This document shows, piece after piece, positions 1 to 7,296 of a stretch of 64,000 bases of DNA (within the stretch, counting starts at the first letter, position 1; each line of letters opens with the position of its first letter). The notes beneath the pieces were generated by a model, which saw nothing but the letters and a program-made list of their open reading frames with translations, searched no databases and was not told where the DNA came from. A program made the position numbers and the translations under genes. This DNA comes from Clostridium ljungdahlii DSM 13528 (GTDB lineage Bacteria; Bacillota; Clostridia; Clostridiales; Clostridiaceae), in the NCBI RefSeq assembly GCF_000143685.1, contig NC_014328.1, positions 2,976,001 through 3,040,000 of the forward strand. Direction: 5' to 3'.

Positions 1-410
1 TATGTGGCTTTCTTACCCCAATATTTTGATTCAATAGGAATTGTAATAATTCCAACCATGACTGACGTTGATATAAGCATTGTTATTTGAGCCATACCAG
101 CTCCATTTTTTAACAAAGTAGCTGCTAATGGAAATGTAACAAAACCAGGTATTACAGTACAAGATCCAATAAGTGCAGCTAACGCTAAACCTAATATACC
201 AGATTGATGACCCATTATTTTTGAAATAACCCGCGGGCTTAAAATAGCAAGCATAATTCCTATAATAAACAATATGGAAAGGAATAACGGCAAGATATTT
301 TCAAAAGACTTCCAAGCTTTTTTTAGAGCCAGTAAAGTTTTTTCGTGGCTTTTAATTAATGATACAAGTAATAAAATAAACATTAAAAAGTATAATCCCA
401 TAGTAAACAT
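1..410 (-). CDS. Permease family membrane protein (3' end outside window)
   Basis: The minus-strand frame from ATG 410 stays open to the window edge, so the C-terminus is missing. About 136 residues are visible. The protein begins MFTMGLYFLMFILLLVSLIK and shows several hydrophobic helices separated by short loops, including a glycine- and proline-containing segment (GSCTVIPGFVTFPLAATLLK). This fits the small permease family related to COG0701 that often occurs as half-length proteins. A GAGGAGG ribosome site lies upstream of the ATG. It diverges from a PadR regulator across a 193 bp gap full of TAGTGT-type inverted repeats, which suggests control by that regulator. The substrate cannot be told from the sequence. 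Confidence 0.7.
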   Translation of the reverse strand, partial: MFTMGLYFLMFILLLVSLIKSHEKTLLALKKAWKSFENILPLFLSILFIIGIMLAILSPRVISKIMGHQSGILGLALAALIGSCTVIPGFVTFPLAATLLKNGAGMAQITMLISTSVMVGIITIPIESKYWGKKAT

Positions 411-453
411 AAAATTCTTTTACCTCCTCATATAATTAGTTGTGTAAAATTAA

Positions 454-495
454 ACACTATAGTGTAATAAATATAATAGTGTATTTAACACTATT
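454..495. promoter_or_regulatory. Inverted-repeat operators between permease and padR
   Basis: ACACTATAGTGT (454-465) is a perfect 12 bp palindrome. AATAGTGT (475-482) and ACACTATT (488-495) form a second inverted repeat with a 5 bp spacer. A further half site, GATAGTGT, lies near 514-521. The sites sit between two divergent starts, the usual place for autoregulation by a PadR protein. The assignment to PadR is inference from position. Confidence 0.55.
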
Positions 496-603
496 AGCAT
501 ACATCTATTTTTTGATAGTGTCAATAACATTAATATATTATTTGCAATAAGGTGTATGAAGTAATATAATGTTATTATACTATAAATAAAAAGGAGATAT
601 TTT

Positions 604-942
604 ATGGCTGGTAAAAGAAAACAATCTCGTCATCTTCCTGCATTTATTTTACTGACACTAGCTGAAGGTTCTGCATATGGTGGTGCAATATATACTTCAC
701 TTATAGAAAATATACCTGATTTTCAGTGTGACCAAGGAGCTATATACCGTACTCTTAAGCAACTTGAAGATGATGGTGCAGTAATATTTTCGTGGGATAC
801 AACTAATTCAGGACCTGCCAAAAAAATCTATACTATTACTGACACCGGATTGAATCAACTTGATGATTGGAAAAATGATATAGAAAAAAGAATTCTATAT
901 TTAAAATATTTTTTAGATAGATATAAAAATTTAAAAAAGTAG
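604..942 (+). CDS. PadR family transcriptional regulator
   Basis: A 112-residue protein with a PadR winged helix over residues 8-85. The motif DQGAIYRTLKQLEDDGAV is the typical recognition helix and wing (Y-R-x-L-x-x-L-E-x-x-G). A short helical tail follows (residues 86-112) and would serve for dimerisation; the length fits the small PadR subfamily. AAGGAGAT lies just before ATG 604. It probably represses itself and the divergent permease through the TAGTGT palindromes upstream. No ligand can be inferred. Confidence 0.85.
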   Translation: MAGKRKQSRHLPAFILLTLAEGSAYGGAIYTSLIENIPDFQCDQGAIYRTLKQLEDDGAVIFSWDTTNSGPAKKIYTITDTGLNQLDDWKNDIEKRILYLKYFLDRYKNLKK

Positions 943-1120
943 AATACTTTTGGAACTATCCATATAGTTAGTTTCTTATTGTATATTTTCGTTTTTACAT
1001 ATGAATGATAGTTAAGCTATAAAACTCAATGCCATGTTTTCATACATGAAATTAAATATACAGCCAATAATGGGGCTGAACGTTCAACATACACATCTTT
1101 ATTTATTTTGTAAACTTCTT

Positions 1121-1173
1121 ATTTTGTTTACTAACTAAGACCATACGATAGATATTAATCCTATCATATGGTC
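1121..1173. repeat. Dispersed repeat R1, copy a, with hairpin
   Basis: About 51 bp starting ATTTTGTTTACTAACTAAGA recur at 56358-56408 with few differences. The inner part forms a hairpin here (GACCATA 1139-1145 ... TATGGTC 1167-1173, continued by GATAG/CTATC). The rest of the 943-1279 gap holds nothing else I can recognise. The hairpin lies downstream of both padR and the converging tsaC, so it may act as a terminator; as a recurring sequence it may also be a small mobile repeat. Confidence 0.5.
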
Positions 1174-1279
1174 TCTATATACAACTACTATACTCATAAA
1201 TTACCCTTATATGGTGCATACTTTTCAATACATGACACGGCTGACTATCCCATCAATTACTTGATTTTTTATAGTTAAT

Positions 1280-2329
1280 TTATATATTAATAACATCCCC
1301 TGCACTTGCTTTTTCTAATCTATTTATTATAGAATTTCCTAGTCCACTGTCTTTAGGTGCTTGCACATAAATATGACTTATATTCAATTTATCACATTCT
1401 CTAAGCAAATCAAATGTCTTTTGTGCTGCTGCATTTAACGTTTTAAAACTTCCTAAGCTATATACATGCTCATAATTTTTAAAATCTTTTAAAAATTCCT
1501 GAAAACAAATTACAGCATTTTCTTCATTTGCATTTTCTTTAATCCATTTAGATGTTTTTGCATAATCTCCTTTAACCAATGTTACTGGTGCATCTGGCGC
1601 ATAATGCCTATATTTCATTCCTGGAGCCTTTGGAATTTCATTTCCTTTAACACTTAACAAATTCTTTTTATATACAAGATTAGGAATTACCTTACGTATA
1701 TCATCCAAGCTTATAGCCCCAGGTCTTAGAAGTACTGGATCCGGAGTCGACATGTCTATAATTGTTGACTCTAATCCAATTGAACATGGACCTCCGTCCA
1801 AAATACAAGGGATTTTTCCATTTAAGTCATTATAACAATGCTCAGCACTAGTAGTTGACGGTTTCCCTGATAAATTTGCAGATGGAGCTACTAGTAGAGT
1901 TCCGCTTTCTTTAATTATAGCTCTTGCTACTTCACTTTTTGGGAATCTAACTCCCACAGTTTTCATTCCTGCACTAACTGTATCTGAAATACAATCTTTT
2001 TTATTGAAAATCAAAGTTACTGATCCCGGCCAGAAAGCATCAAATACTTTCTCTGCATCTTTATGAATATCCTTACATATATCATAAACTTGTTCTAATT
2101 TATATATATGTACCAATAATGGATTGTCTTGTGGTCTTCCTTTAACTTTAAATATCTTTTTTACTGCATTTTCATTAAAAGCATCTGCAGCTAATCCATA
2201 CACAGTTTCCGTTGGAATTGCAACAACTTCCCCCTTTTTTAGATATTCTGCACCTTTTACAATGTTCTGGTAATTAGCATTTAAATCTTTAACATATAAT
2301 ACTTCTGTTTCCATAGCTTTTACCACCAT
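1280..2329 (-). CDS. tsaC: L-threonylcarbamoyladenylate synthase (TsaC/Sua5 type)
   Basis: A 349-residue Sua5-type enzyme that makes threonylcarbamoyl-AMP from threonine, bicarbonate and ATP for the t6A modification at position 37 of ANN-decoding tRNAs. The N-terminal YrdC domain (residues ~20-210) carries the signatures KKGEVVAIPTETVYGLAADA, KVKGRPQDNPLLVHI, PSANLSGKPSTT and DGGPCSIGLESTIID. The C-terminal Sua5 domain (~235-349) starts after the PGMKYRHYAPDAP linker, so this is the long bacterial/archaeal form. An AAGGTG site precedes ATG 2329; an in-frame ATG five codons later (METEVLYV) is an alternative start. It stands alone, converging with padR. Confidence 0.93.
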   Translation of the reverse strand: MVVKAMETEVLYVKDLNANYQNIVKGAEYLKKGEVVAIPTETVYGLAADAFNENAVKKIFKVKGRPQDNPLLVHIYKLEQVYDICKDIHKDAEKVFDAFWPGSVTLIFNKKDCISDTVSAGMKTVGVRFPKSEVARAIIKESGTLLVAPSANLSGKPSTTSAEHCYNDLNGKIPCILDGGPCSIGLESTIIDMSTPDPVLLRPGAISLDDIRKVIPNLVYKKNLLSVKGNEIPKAPGMKYRHYAPDAPVTLVKGDYAKTSKWIKENANEENAVICFQEFLKDFKNYEHVYSLGSFKTLNAAAQKTFDLLRECDKLNISHIYVQAPKDSGLGNSIINRLEKASAGDVINI

Positions 2330-2384
2330 TTATAATTCACCTTCTATTTCTGTAATATGTGTGCTACATAATTAATTTTAACTT

Positions 2385-2456
2385 CATAATATTTTGCTAT
2401 TTTGTATTAACTAGCATTAGTTATATGTTACACCGTATTACTCAATTTTCAAAGTA
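2385..2456. repeat. Dispersed repeat R2, copy a
   Basis: About 72 bp, including TTTGCTATTTTGTATTAACT and CAATTTTCAAAG, recur at 32811-32882 with roughly 80% identity by eye. Both copies lie 44-56 bp upstream of a minus-strand start codon (tsaC here, the CmpB-like gene there), so it may be a shared promoter or leader. Read on the minus strand it begins CTTTGAAAATTGA, which resembles sequence found in clostridial rRNA spacers; that comparison is from memory only. Confidence 0.45.
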
Positions 2457-2504
2457 TTGTTCTATGTCTTTTTCATTACAATCTTTAAATTCATAAAAAA
2501 TCTC

Positions 2505-2535
2505 TTGACCTAAAGCTAACTTTATCCATTACAAT
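2505..2535 (+). promoter_or_regulatory. MerR-type promoter of the DUF362 gene
   Basis: TTGACC (2505-2510), a 19 bp spacer and TACAAT (2530-2535). The over-long spacer and the degenerate dyad ACCTAAAGCTAACTTTA between the boxes are the hallmark of promoters that MerR activators untwist. The same TTGACCTAAAG start occurs at 4154 beside a merR remnant. Confidence 0.6.
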
Positions 2536-2641
2536 AAATATGATATAGTAAATTTAGAATTAGGAAAAGGAAAATATAGGTCATTTTACCGCACATAATA
2601 CATAAAATCAATCAATAATTTTTAAAACAGGGGTGATTATA

Positions 2642-3772
2642 ATGAAAAAGTCAAAGGTATATTTTACAGATTTTCGTACAAAACTTGGAGAAGGTCTTCC
2701 AACCAAGTTAAAAAAGCTGATTAAAAAGGCAGGTATCGAACAAATCGACATGGATAACAAGTTCGTCGCCATCAAAATGCACTTCGGTGAGCTAGGCAAC
2801 TTAGGTTTTCTGCGCCCAAATTACGCAAGAGCTGTAGCCGACGTTGTTAAGGAACTCGGCGGAAAGCCATTCTTAACTGACTGTAATACCCTGTACCCTG
2901 GCAGCCGCAAGAATGCCCTTGAGCACCTGGAATGTGCATGGGAAAACGGCTTTACTCCTCTTACAGTAGGCTGTCCTGTTATCATTGGTGATGGTCTAAA
3001 GGGTACCGATGACATCATGGTACCGGTAATAGGTGGTGAATATATAAAAGAGGCAAAAATCGGTCATGCAATTATGGATGCTGACATACTTATCAGCCTC
3101 ACTCACTTCAAAGGCCATGAAGCAGCCGGCTTCGGTGGTACCATCAAAAACATTGGTATGGGCTGCGGCTCTCGTGCTGGGAAAAAAGATCAACATATTA
3201 ATGGTAAACCTAATATCATACAGGAGAAGTGTAAGGGGTGCCGCAGGTGCCAAAGAGAGTGCGCCAATAACGGTTTGATGTTTGATGATGTGAAAAAGAA
3301 AATGACTATCAATACAGAAAATTGTGTAGGCTGCGGACGCTGCTTAGGTGCATGTAATTTTGGCGCTATCGCATTTACAAACTGGGCAGCCAATAAGGAA
3401 TTGAATTGCCGCATGGCGGAATACACCAAAGCGGTAGTAGACGGCCGCCCTTGCTTTCACATTTCCCTTGTGATAGACGTTTCACCTAACTGTGACTGCC
3501 ACAGCGAAAATGATACTCCGATCCTTCCAAATCTAGGAATGTTCGCTTCCTTCGATCCGCTAGCACTGGATCAAGCCTGTGTGGATGCCTGTATGTCAGC
3601 TGCACCGCTGCCAAACAGCCAATTATCAGACAATATGTCAAAACCTAACTTTAAAGATCATCATGACCATTTTACCAACTCCACACCGGAATCGGAGTGG
3701 AGTACCTGCCTCGCCCATGCAGAAAAAATAGGTCTTGGCAGCCGTGAATATGAGTTGATTACTATCAAGTGA
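2642..3772 (+). CDS. DUF362 domain 4Fe-4S ferredoxin-type protein
   Basis: An N-terminal DUF362 domain (residues ~1-180, with KMHFGELGNLGFLRP and the LTHFKGHEAAGFGGTIKNIG core) is followed by two complete 4Fe-4S motifs, CKGCRRCQREC and CVGCGRCLGAC, and a cysteine/histidine-containing C-terminal region. Such proteins are presumed electron carriers or redox enzymes; the reaction is unknown. I place the start at ATG 2642 behind AGGGGTG; an in-frame GTG at 2633 would lie inside that ribosome site. Base composition is visibly richer in G+C than the neighbours, which suggests transfer. It is preceded by a MerR-type promoter, and a truncated merR lies just downstream. Confidence 0.85.
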   Translation: MKKSKVYFTDFRTKLGEGLPTKLKKLIKKAGIEQIDMDNKFVAIKMHFGELGNLGFLRPNYARAVADVVKELGGKPFLTDCNTLYPGSRKNALEHLECAWENGFTPLTVGCPVIIGDGLKGTDDIMVPVIGGEYIKEAKIGHAIMDADILISLTHFKGHEAAGFGGTIKNIGMGCGSRAGKKDQHINGKPNIIQEKCKGCRRCQRECANNGLMFDDVKKKMTINTENCVGCGRCLGACNFGAIAFTNWAANKELNCRMAEYTKAVVDGRPCFHISLVIDVSPNCDCHSENDTPILPNLGMFASFDPLALDQACVDACMSAAPLPNSQLSDNMSKPNFKDHHDHFTNSTPESEWSTCLAHAEKIGLGSREYELITIK

Positions 3773-3774
3773 TT

Positions 3775-3948
3775 CTTAGGTTCAGATGGAGTTTGCTTAT
3801 AATGATGACTTTCTCCAGCTGAACCTTATTAACAGTATTCTTAGTGTCTTTAGCACTTAGAATACGTTATCCTTTAGGGGAATCACTTATCCAGGTGCAT
3901 AACAGTGCTTATCCCCCACTTTGATAAAAGATGGGGGTAAGTGCCATG
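3775..3948 (-). repeat. Structured repeat element, copy A (inverted relative to copy B)
   Basis: Read on the minus strand this element shares long stretches with 7085-7210 on the plus strand: GGATAACG, TTCTAAGTGCTAAAG, CACTAAGAATACTGTTAATA and a hairpin whose arms contain TCAGCTGGAG and CTCCATCTGA. It begins with its own hairpin around TACCCCCA/TGGGGG. The element abuts the point where the merR reading frame loses homology (~3948), so it or its arrival truncated merR. Identity is unknown; the end of an IS200/IS605-type element or a structured RNA are both possible. Confidence 0.55.
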
Positions 3949-4124
3949 CCTGTATTCTTTAAACATTCTATCATTTTCAGACATTCAATGTCAGTATCAT
4001 CGAATACTCGAATATTCCCATGCGTTCTATTGACAAGAGGAAGAAGCCCTTCTTTGTCATAGTAACGCAGGGTTGATATAAATATACCTAGCATCTTTGA
4101 AATATCGCCAATAGAATAGGTCAT
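3909..4124 (-). pseudogene. Truncated MerR family regulator
   Basis: The first ~60 residues are a typical MerR winged helix: MTYSIGDISKMLGI, STLRYYDKEGLLP, FDDTDIECLKMIECLKNTGM. Normal members continue with a dimerisation helix and effector domain to about 120 residues or more. Here the frame runs into repeat copy A and stops after 71 residues, so the gene has lost its coiled coil and cannot dimerise in the normal way. A perfect MerR-type operator lies 30 bp upstream. It was probably the regulator of the DUF362 gene and of itself. Confidence 0.75.
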
Positions 4125-4153
4125 AATTACCTATAATAAATTTCAATTCAATG

Positions 4154-4184
4154 TTGACCTAAAGTTAGGTTTAAGTATTAGAAT
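4154..4184 (+). promoter_or_regulatory. MerR-type promoter with perfect operator
   Basis: TTGACC (4154-4159), 19 bp spacer, TAGAAT (4179-4184). The dyad ACCTAAAGTTAGGT (4157-4170) is a perfect palindrome and overlaps the -35 box. It points to the plus strand, where no gene of its own follows before the oppositely oriented DUF2935 gene, so its original target appears to be lost. It may still serve the merR remnant divergently. Confidence 0.6.
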
Positions 4185-4320
4185 ATACTTATTATAAAAT
4201 ATAAAAAAACTTGTTCAGGGCTAAAAAATCATATAAATAAGAAAAAGAGTTAGAAAAAATATCTGACTTCTTACTCGGAAACGAAAATACCACTTATGCA
4301 CCTTATTTTATCGCAAAAAG

Positions 4321-5283
4321 CTATTTATAAATATTCTCTAGATTTTTTATGCTATCCATTTCTCTGTTTATATTTTTATAACCTTTTAACAGCCTAATAT
4401 AATGATTGGCCTCCCTAACTACGTGGTCACCAAGTAGAGGATAAGCTATGGATCTAATAGTACAATTTATCAAACCTTCTGTTCCCTGTTTTTTGAAATT
4501 TCTAATTCCCACAGTAGCATTTAATGTTTTTTCACTCACCTCAGGCAACAACCCTATATTCTGTGTTAAAGCTAAAGATTCTTGAGTTAATTGATCAAAT
4601 TTTTTACCATAATCATTAGCTGTATCAAATAATTTAACTTCTGTTGGATCTAATAAACCCCGTATAAATTTTGCATGTTCTGCCATAATTCTATTCCAAA
4701 AACCTTCTTGATAAACAGCCTCTTTAACTAAATCCATTTCTTCCCGATTTTGCAATTTAACTAACATTCTTAAGTAAAATTTAGCTTCTCTTAATATATG
4801 ATCTATAAGTAGCGGGTAGTTTGTAGTAAATGTTTTGCAAGTTAGGACATCATTTAATAATCTCGACTTAAATAAAGCTATCCTATTTGTTGCAGCCATT
4901 GCTCTATTATTTAACATAGCTACAGTTCTAACAAGTTCGTCACTGTCATATCTACCCTGTACTAAGTTTAATTCCATTCTTGTAACATTACTGTCAATTT
5001 TAATTGCCGAATAAAATTCAGTTTCTCTTTCTGCATTTAGCGTTAAATCTGTCACTAATTCTCCAGAGTGCGCTACTTCAGGACTGATGATTCCTTCAGA
5101 AAGTCTAATGGTCTCAATAAGTAACTGGGTAAATTCATTTTTCAACATATTTGCCTGACAAGCTAATTTGTAGTCTCTAGATGTTAATCCTGCCTCAAGA
5201 AAAATAGCATGCTCCTTGGCAATTCTCATAAAGAATAAATTTAACTCTAGAGATTGTTTAACAAATTTCATATTGGATAACAT
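4321..5283 (-). CDS. DUF2935 domain-containing protein
   Basis: A 320-residue all-helical protein made of two related halves of about 130 residues. The first holds FFMRIAKEHAIFLEAGLT and the second QEGFWNRIMAEHAKFIRGLL; each has the E-H-A-x-F pattern and later ...REA.FY(L/I)R.L.KL helices. This repeated four-helix, E/H-rich plan is the DUF2935 family seen in clostridia and bacilli; a metal-binding ferritin-like fold is likely but its role is unknown. AAGGAAG precedes ATG 5283. It stands alone. Confidence 0.85.
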   Translation of the reverse strand: MLSNMKFVKQSLELNLFFMRIAKEHAIFLEAGLTSRDYKLACQANMLKNEFTQLLIETIRLSEGIISPEVAHSGELVTDLTLNAERETEFYSAIKIDSNVTRMELNLVQGRYDSDELVRTVAMLNNRAMAATNRIALFKSRLLNDVLTCKTFTTNYPLLIDHILREAKFYLRMLVKLQNREEMDLVKEAVYQEGFWNRIMAEHAKFIRGLLDPTEVKLFDTANDYGKKFDQLTQESLALTQNIGLLPEVSEKTLNATVGIRNFKKQGTEGLINCTIRSIAYPLLGDHVVREANHYIRLLKGYKNINREMDSIKNLENIYK

Positions 5284-5395
5284 TATATATACTTCCTTTT
5301 TTACATACTCGTTTCATTTTATTCTAAAGTTATATTACATGTGCAAAAAATTTTTAACATAATTGCTCTTTACATCACATTATTAGGTATACTAC

Positions 5396-5430
5396 TAACG
5401 GCTGTAATATCTATCTAATAACAGCCGTTA
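5396..5430. terminator. Hairpin between DUF2935 and the 5.5-6.2 kb genes
   Basis: TAACGGCTGT (5396-5405) and ACAGCCGTTA (5421-5430) form a perfect 10 bp stem with a 15-base loop. It follows the minus-strand reading frames ending at 5466. No good U-run is present on either strand, so termination is plausible but not certain. Confidence 0.45.
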
Positions 5431-5465
5431 CAATTATATTTATATATCGTTTCCAATTATATTTA

Positions 5466-5909
5466 TTATTCATTCTTGTTAAAATTTTTAATTTGCTTTG
5501 TTCTTAAATCTACTTCCATTGTATATTGAACCCTAGAAGCATTTTTAGATTCATCTGCATCCTTATTTTTATAGTAAGTTACATATATCGAACAGGTGCT
5601 ATTATGCATATCAAAATCTATATTGGGTTTATATCCACTAAGTACTTCTTTCATATTTATTTTTTTATCTATTATCATTGTATATATCATCTATTTCTAG
5701 CTTGCTTTTATCATATAGAAAATCATCCTCATTAGGTTTGTAGCTTTTATTCCTGGTGCAATATTAACTTTTTTATCAATTTTTAGTGCCTGAGTATCAG
5801 TTACCTTGATTGCTTCCTTTAAGGTACTTACTTTTTTAAACTTCTTCTTTCTTTTTGTTGTTTTAAAAGATCCCGATCTAAAATCTTCATGTCTATTTGC
5901 TTTTAACAT
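5466..5909 (-). pseudogene. Frameshifted small gene of unknown function
   Basis: Two short minus-strand frames (5697-5909 and 5466-5690) appear to be one broken gene. The first is lysine-rich (KTTKRKKKFKKVSTLKEAIK). Where it ends, the neighbouring frame continues sensibly as NEDDFLYDKSKLEIDDIYND and then meets a run of seven A residues, after which a third frame gives KINMKEVLSGYKPNIDFDMH down to the stop at 5466. Two single-base shifts would restore one protein of roughly 145 residues. I recognise no family. Confidence 0.45.
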
Positions 5910-5936
5910 TACGACATTTTTCTTCTTAATTCTTTT

Positions 5937-6164
5937 TCATATATTTAATTTTTTTATAATATTCCTTCTATTTAAAAATTCTTGTCTTGCCTTTATAGCA
6001 TGTACCAAACTAATTATCCAAAAGATATACCAAACTTTATAAGCTATATTTCCTTGATCAAGCAGTGTCAAAATAAAAAGTATAGCATATACTAATGCTG
6101 CATATATCAACCATTTATTTTTAAAAACAAAACCTGCGTATATAAAAAATAACCAATTAAACAT
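5937..6164 (-). CDS. Small membrane protein
   Basis: 75 residues with an N-terminal hydrophobic stretch, two further membrane segments (YAALVYAILFILTLL and VWYIFWIISLVHAI) and a basic tail ending NRRNIIKKLNI. It lies 27 bp upstream of the broken lysine-rich gene and may have belonged to the same transcript. I recognise no family and the start codon context is weak, so it may itself be a remnant. Confidence 0.4.
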   Translation of the reverse strand: MFNWLFFIYAGFVFKNKWLIYAALVYAILFILTLLDQGNIAYKVWYIFWIISLVHAIKARQEFLNRRNIIKKLNI

Positions 6165-6395
6165 AAATGCAATAAATACAAATATTATTGATAATACACC
6201 CTAATCTATAACCATAAAATAGATACTGTCAAAGTTCATAAAATAGAAAGATTTGAGTTTATCAAGACTAGAGAATAGAGAAGCTATGCAAGGTTTCAAG
6301 CGTGCCAAGAAGAAATTACTATGCATGGGATAAAACGACTGAAAGTCAAAGATCAACGGTTATGTAATGCATGAGAAATATTATTTTTTGTTCCA

Positions 6396-6434
6396 ATGTA
6401 TTGTTTTTATGATATAATATATAAAACAATACAT
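6396..6434 (+). promoter_or_regulatory. Promoter with 12 bp inverted repeat upstream of recombinase
   Basis: ATGTATTGTTTT (6396-6407) and AAAACAATACAT (6423-6434) are perfect inverted copies around a 15 bp centre that contains TATAAT (6413-6418). A dimeric regulator bound here would cover the -10 region, so the recombinase is probably tightly repressed. The rest of the 6165-6452 gap holds no gene I can support. Confidence 0.55.
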
Positions 6435-6455
6435 AACTTTTAGGAGGAAAAAGTG

Positions 6456-7004
6456 ATGGTTGTGGATCCAATTAGAGATAAAAACAAGATAGACGCATTG
6501 CTCATGCATTTAAAGGATAAAAGTGAAAGGGACTGGCTGTTAGCAAAATTTCAATTAAACACGGGATTAAGGATTAGTGACGTAATTAAAGTTAGAGTAC
6601 AGGATCTAATGACTTCCTATCTTAGTCTCAAGGATGATCTTATGATTCAAAAAAAGAAAATCAAATTAAATAACAGCCTTAAAAAAGCTCTAAATGCCTA
6701 TATAGAGCATAATAATCTTGGACAAACTTTTTATATTTTTCAGAGCAGAAAAGGCTTAAATAAACCCATAAGTGTCACACAAGCTTACAGGATTCTAAAG
6801 TCTACAGCTGTAAGTCTGCATATAAATAATTTTGGTACTCACAGCTTAAGGAAAACATGGGGATACTGGACTTATAAGGCGAGCAGATACAATATTGGTC
6901 TTATTATGTATACATTTAATCATTCATCAAAAAAGATCACTCTTAGATATATTGGGATACCTCAGGAAAATAAAGATGAATTATATTCTTTAGTTCAATT
7001 TTAA
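6456..7004 (+). CDS. Minimal tyrosine recombinase/integrase
   Basis: 182 residues, only the catalytic domain of the phage-integrase family; the usual N-terminal core-binding domain is absent. The catalytic set is visible: R39 in NTGLRISD, lysines in a beta hairpin near 66-70, H129 and R132 in THSLRKTWG, H156 in FNHSS, and the nucleophile Y165 in TLRYIGI. It therefore looks active despite its length. I prefer ATG 6456 (GGAGG 8 bp upstream) over the GTG at 6453. It is followed directly by structured repeat copy B and is isolated from phage genes. Confidence 0.8.
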   Translation: MVVDPIRDKNKIDALLMHLKDKSERDWLLAKFQLNTGLRISDVIKVRVQDLMTSYLSLKDDLMIQKKKIKLNNSLKKALNAYIEHNNLGQTFYIFQSRKGLNKPISVTQAYRILKSTAVSLHINNFGTHSLRKTWGYWTYKASRYNIGLIMYTFNHSSKKITLRYIGIPQENKDELYSLVQF

Positions 7005-7019
7005 TTTATCCGATGACTA

Positions 7020-7215
7020 CCTGCTCTAATATTCCCACGCACACAGCGAAAGCGATTATCACCAAATCAAAGATTTGGGATATCTGCTTTTCTCCAAGTG
7101 GGAATAAAGGGCATCTACGTCCCTGGATAACGCTTTCTAAGTGCTAAAGCACTAAGAATACTGTTAATAAGCATCAGGTGGAGTCAAAACTCCATCTGAT
7201 GCTAAGAACTCTGTT
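7020..7215 (+). repeat. Structured repeat element, copy B
   Basis: A chain of hairpins: TATTCCCAC (7030-7038) with GTGGGAATA (7098-7106); CCAAATC/GATTTGG nested inside (7059-7075); TTCTAAGTG...CACTAAGAA around 7133-7157; and AGCATCAG...CTGATGCT around 7166-7203. The 3' half matches copy A at 3775-3948 in inverse orientation. Compensating arms and conserved loops suggest a structured RNA or a transposon end. It lies directly after the recombinase stop. Confidence 0.6.
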
Positions 7216-7296
7216 TATAGCACTCGCATAATATACTAAAAATTTTATAGGAATATGAATAGAAAAATTTTTTTAATTTGCTAGGAGGAATCTTAT

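Noticed and set aside
2385..2456. tRNA or rRNA gene fragment
   Set aside because: CTTTGAAAATTGA resembles rRNA spacer sequence, but no rRNA or tRNA body is present; I keep it only as a repeat.
6396..6434. Invertible promoter switched by the adjacent recombinase
   Set aside because: The inverted arms are only 12 bp with a 15 bp centre, too small for a usual invertible segment. An operator is the simpler reading.
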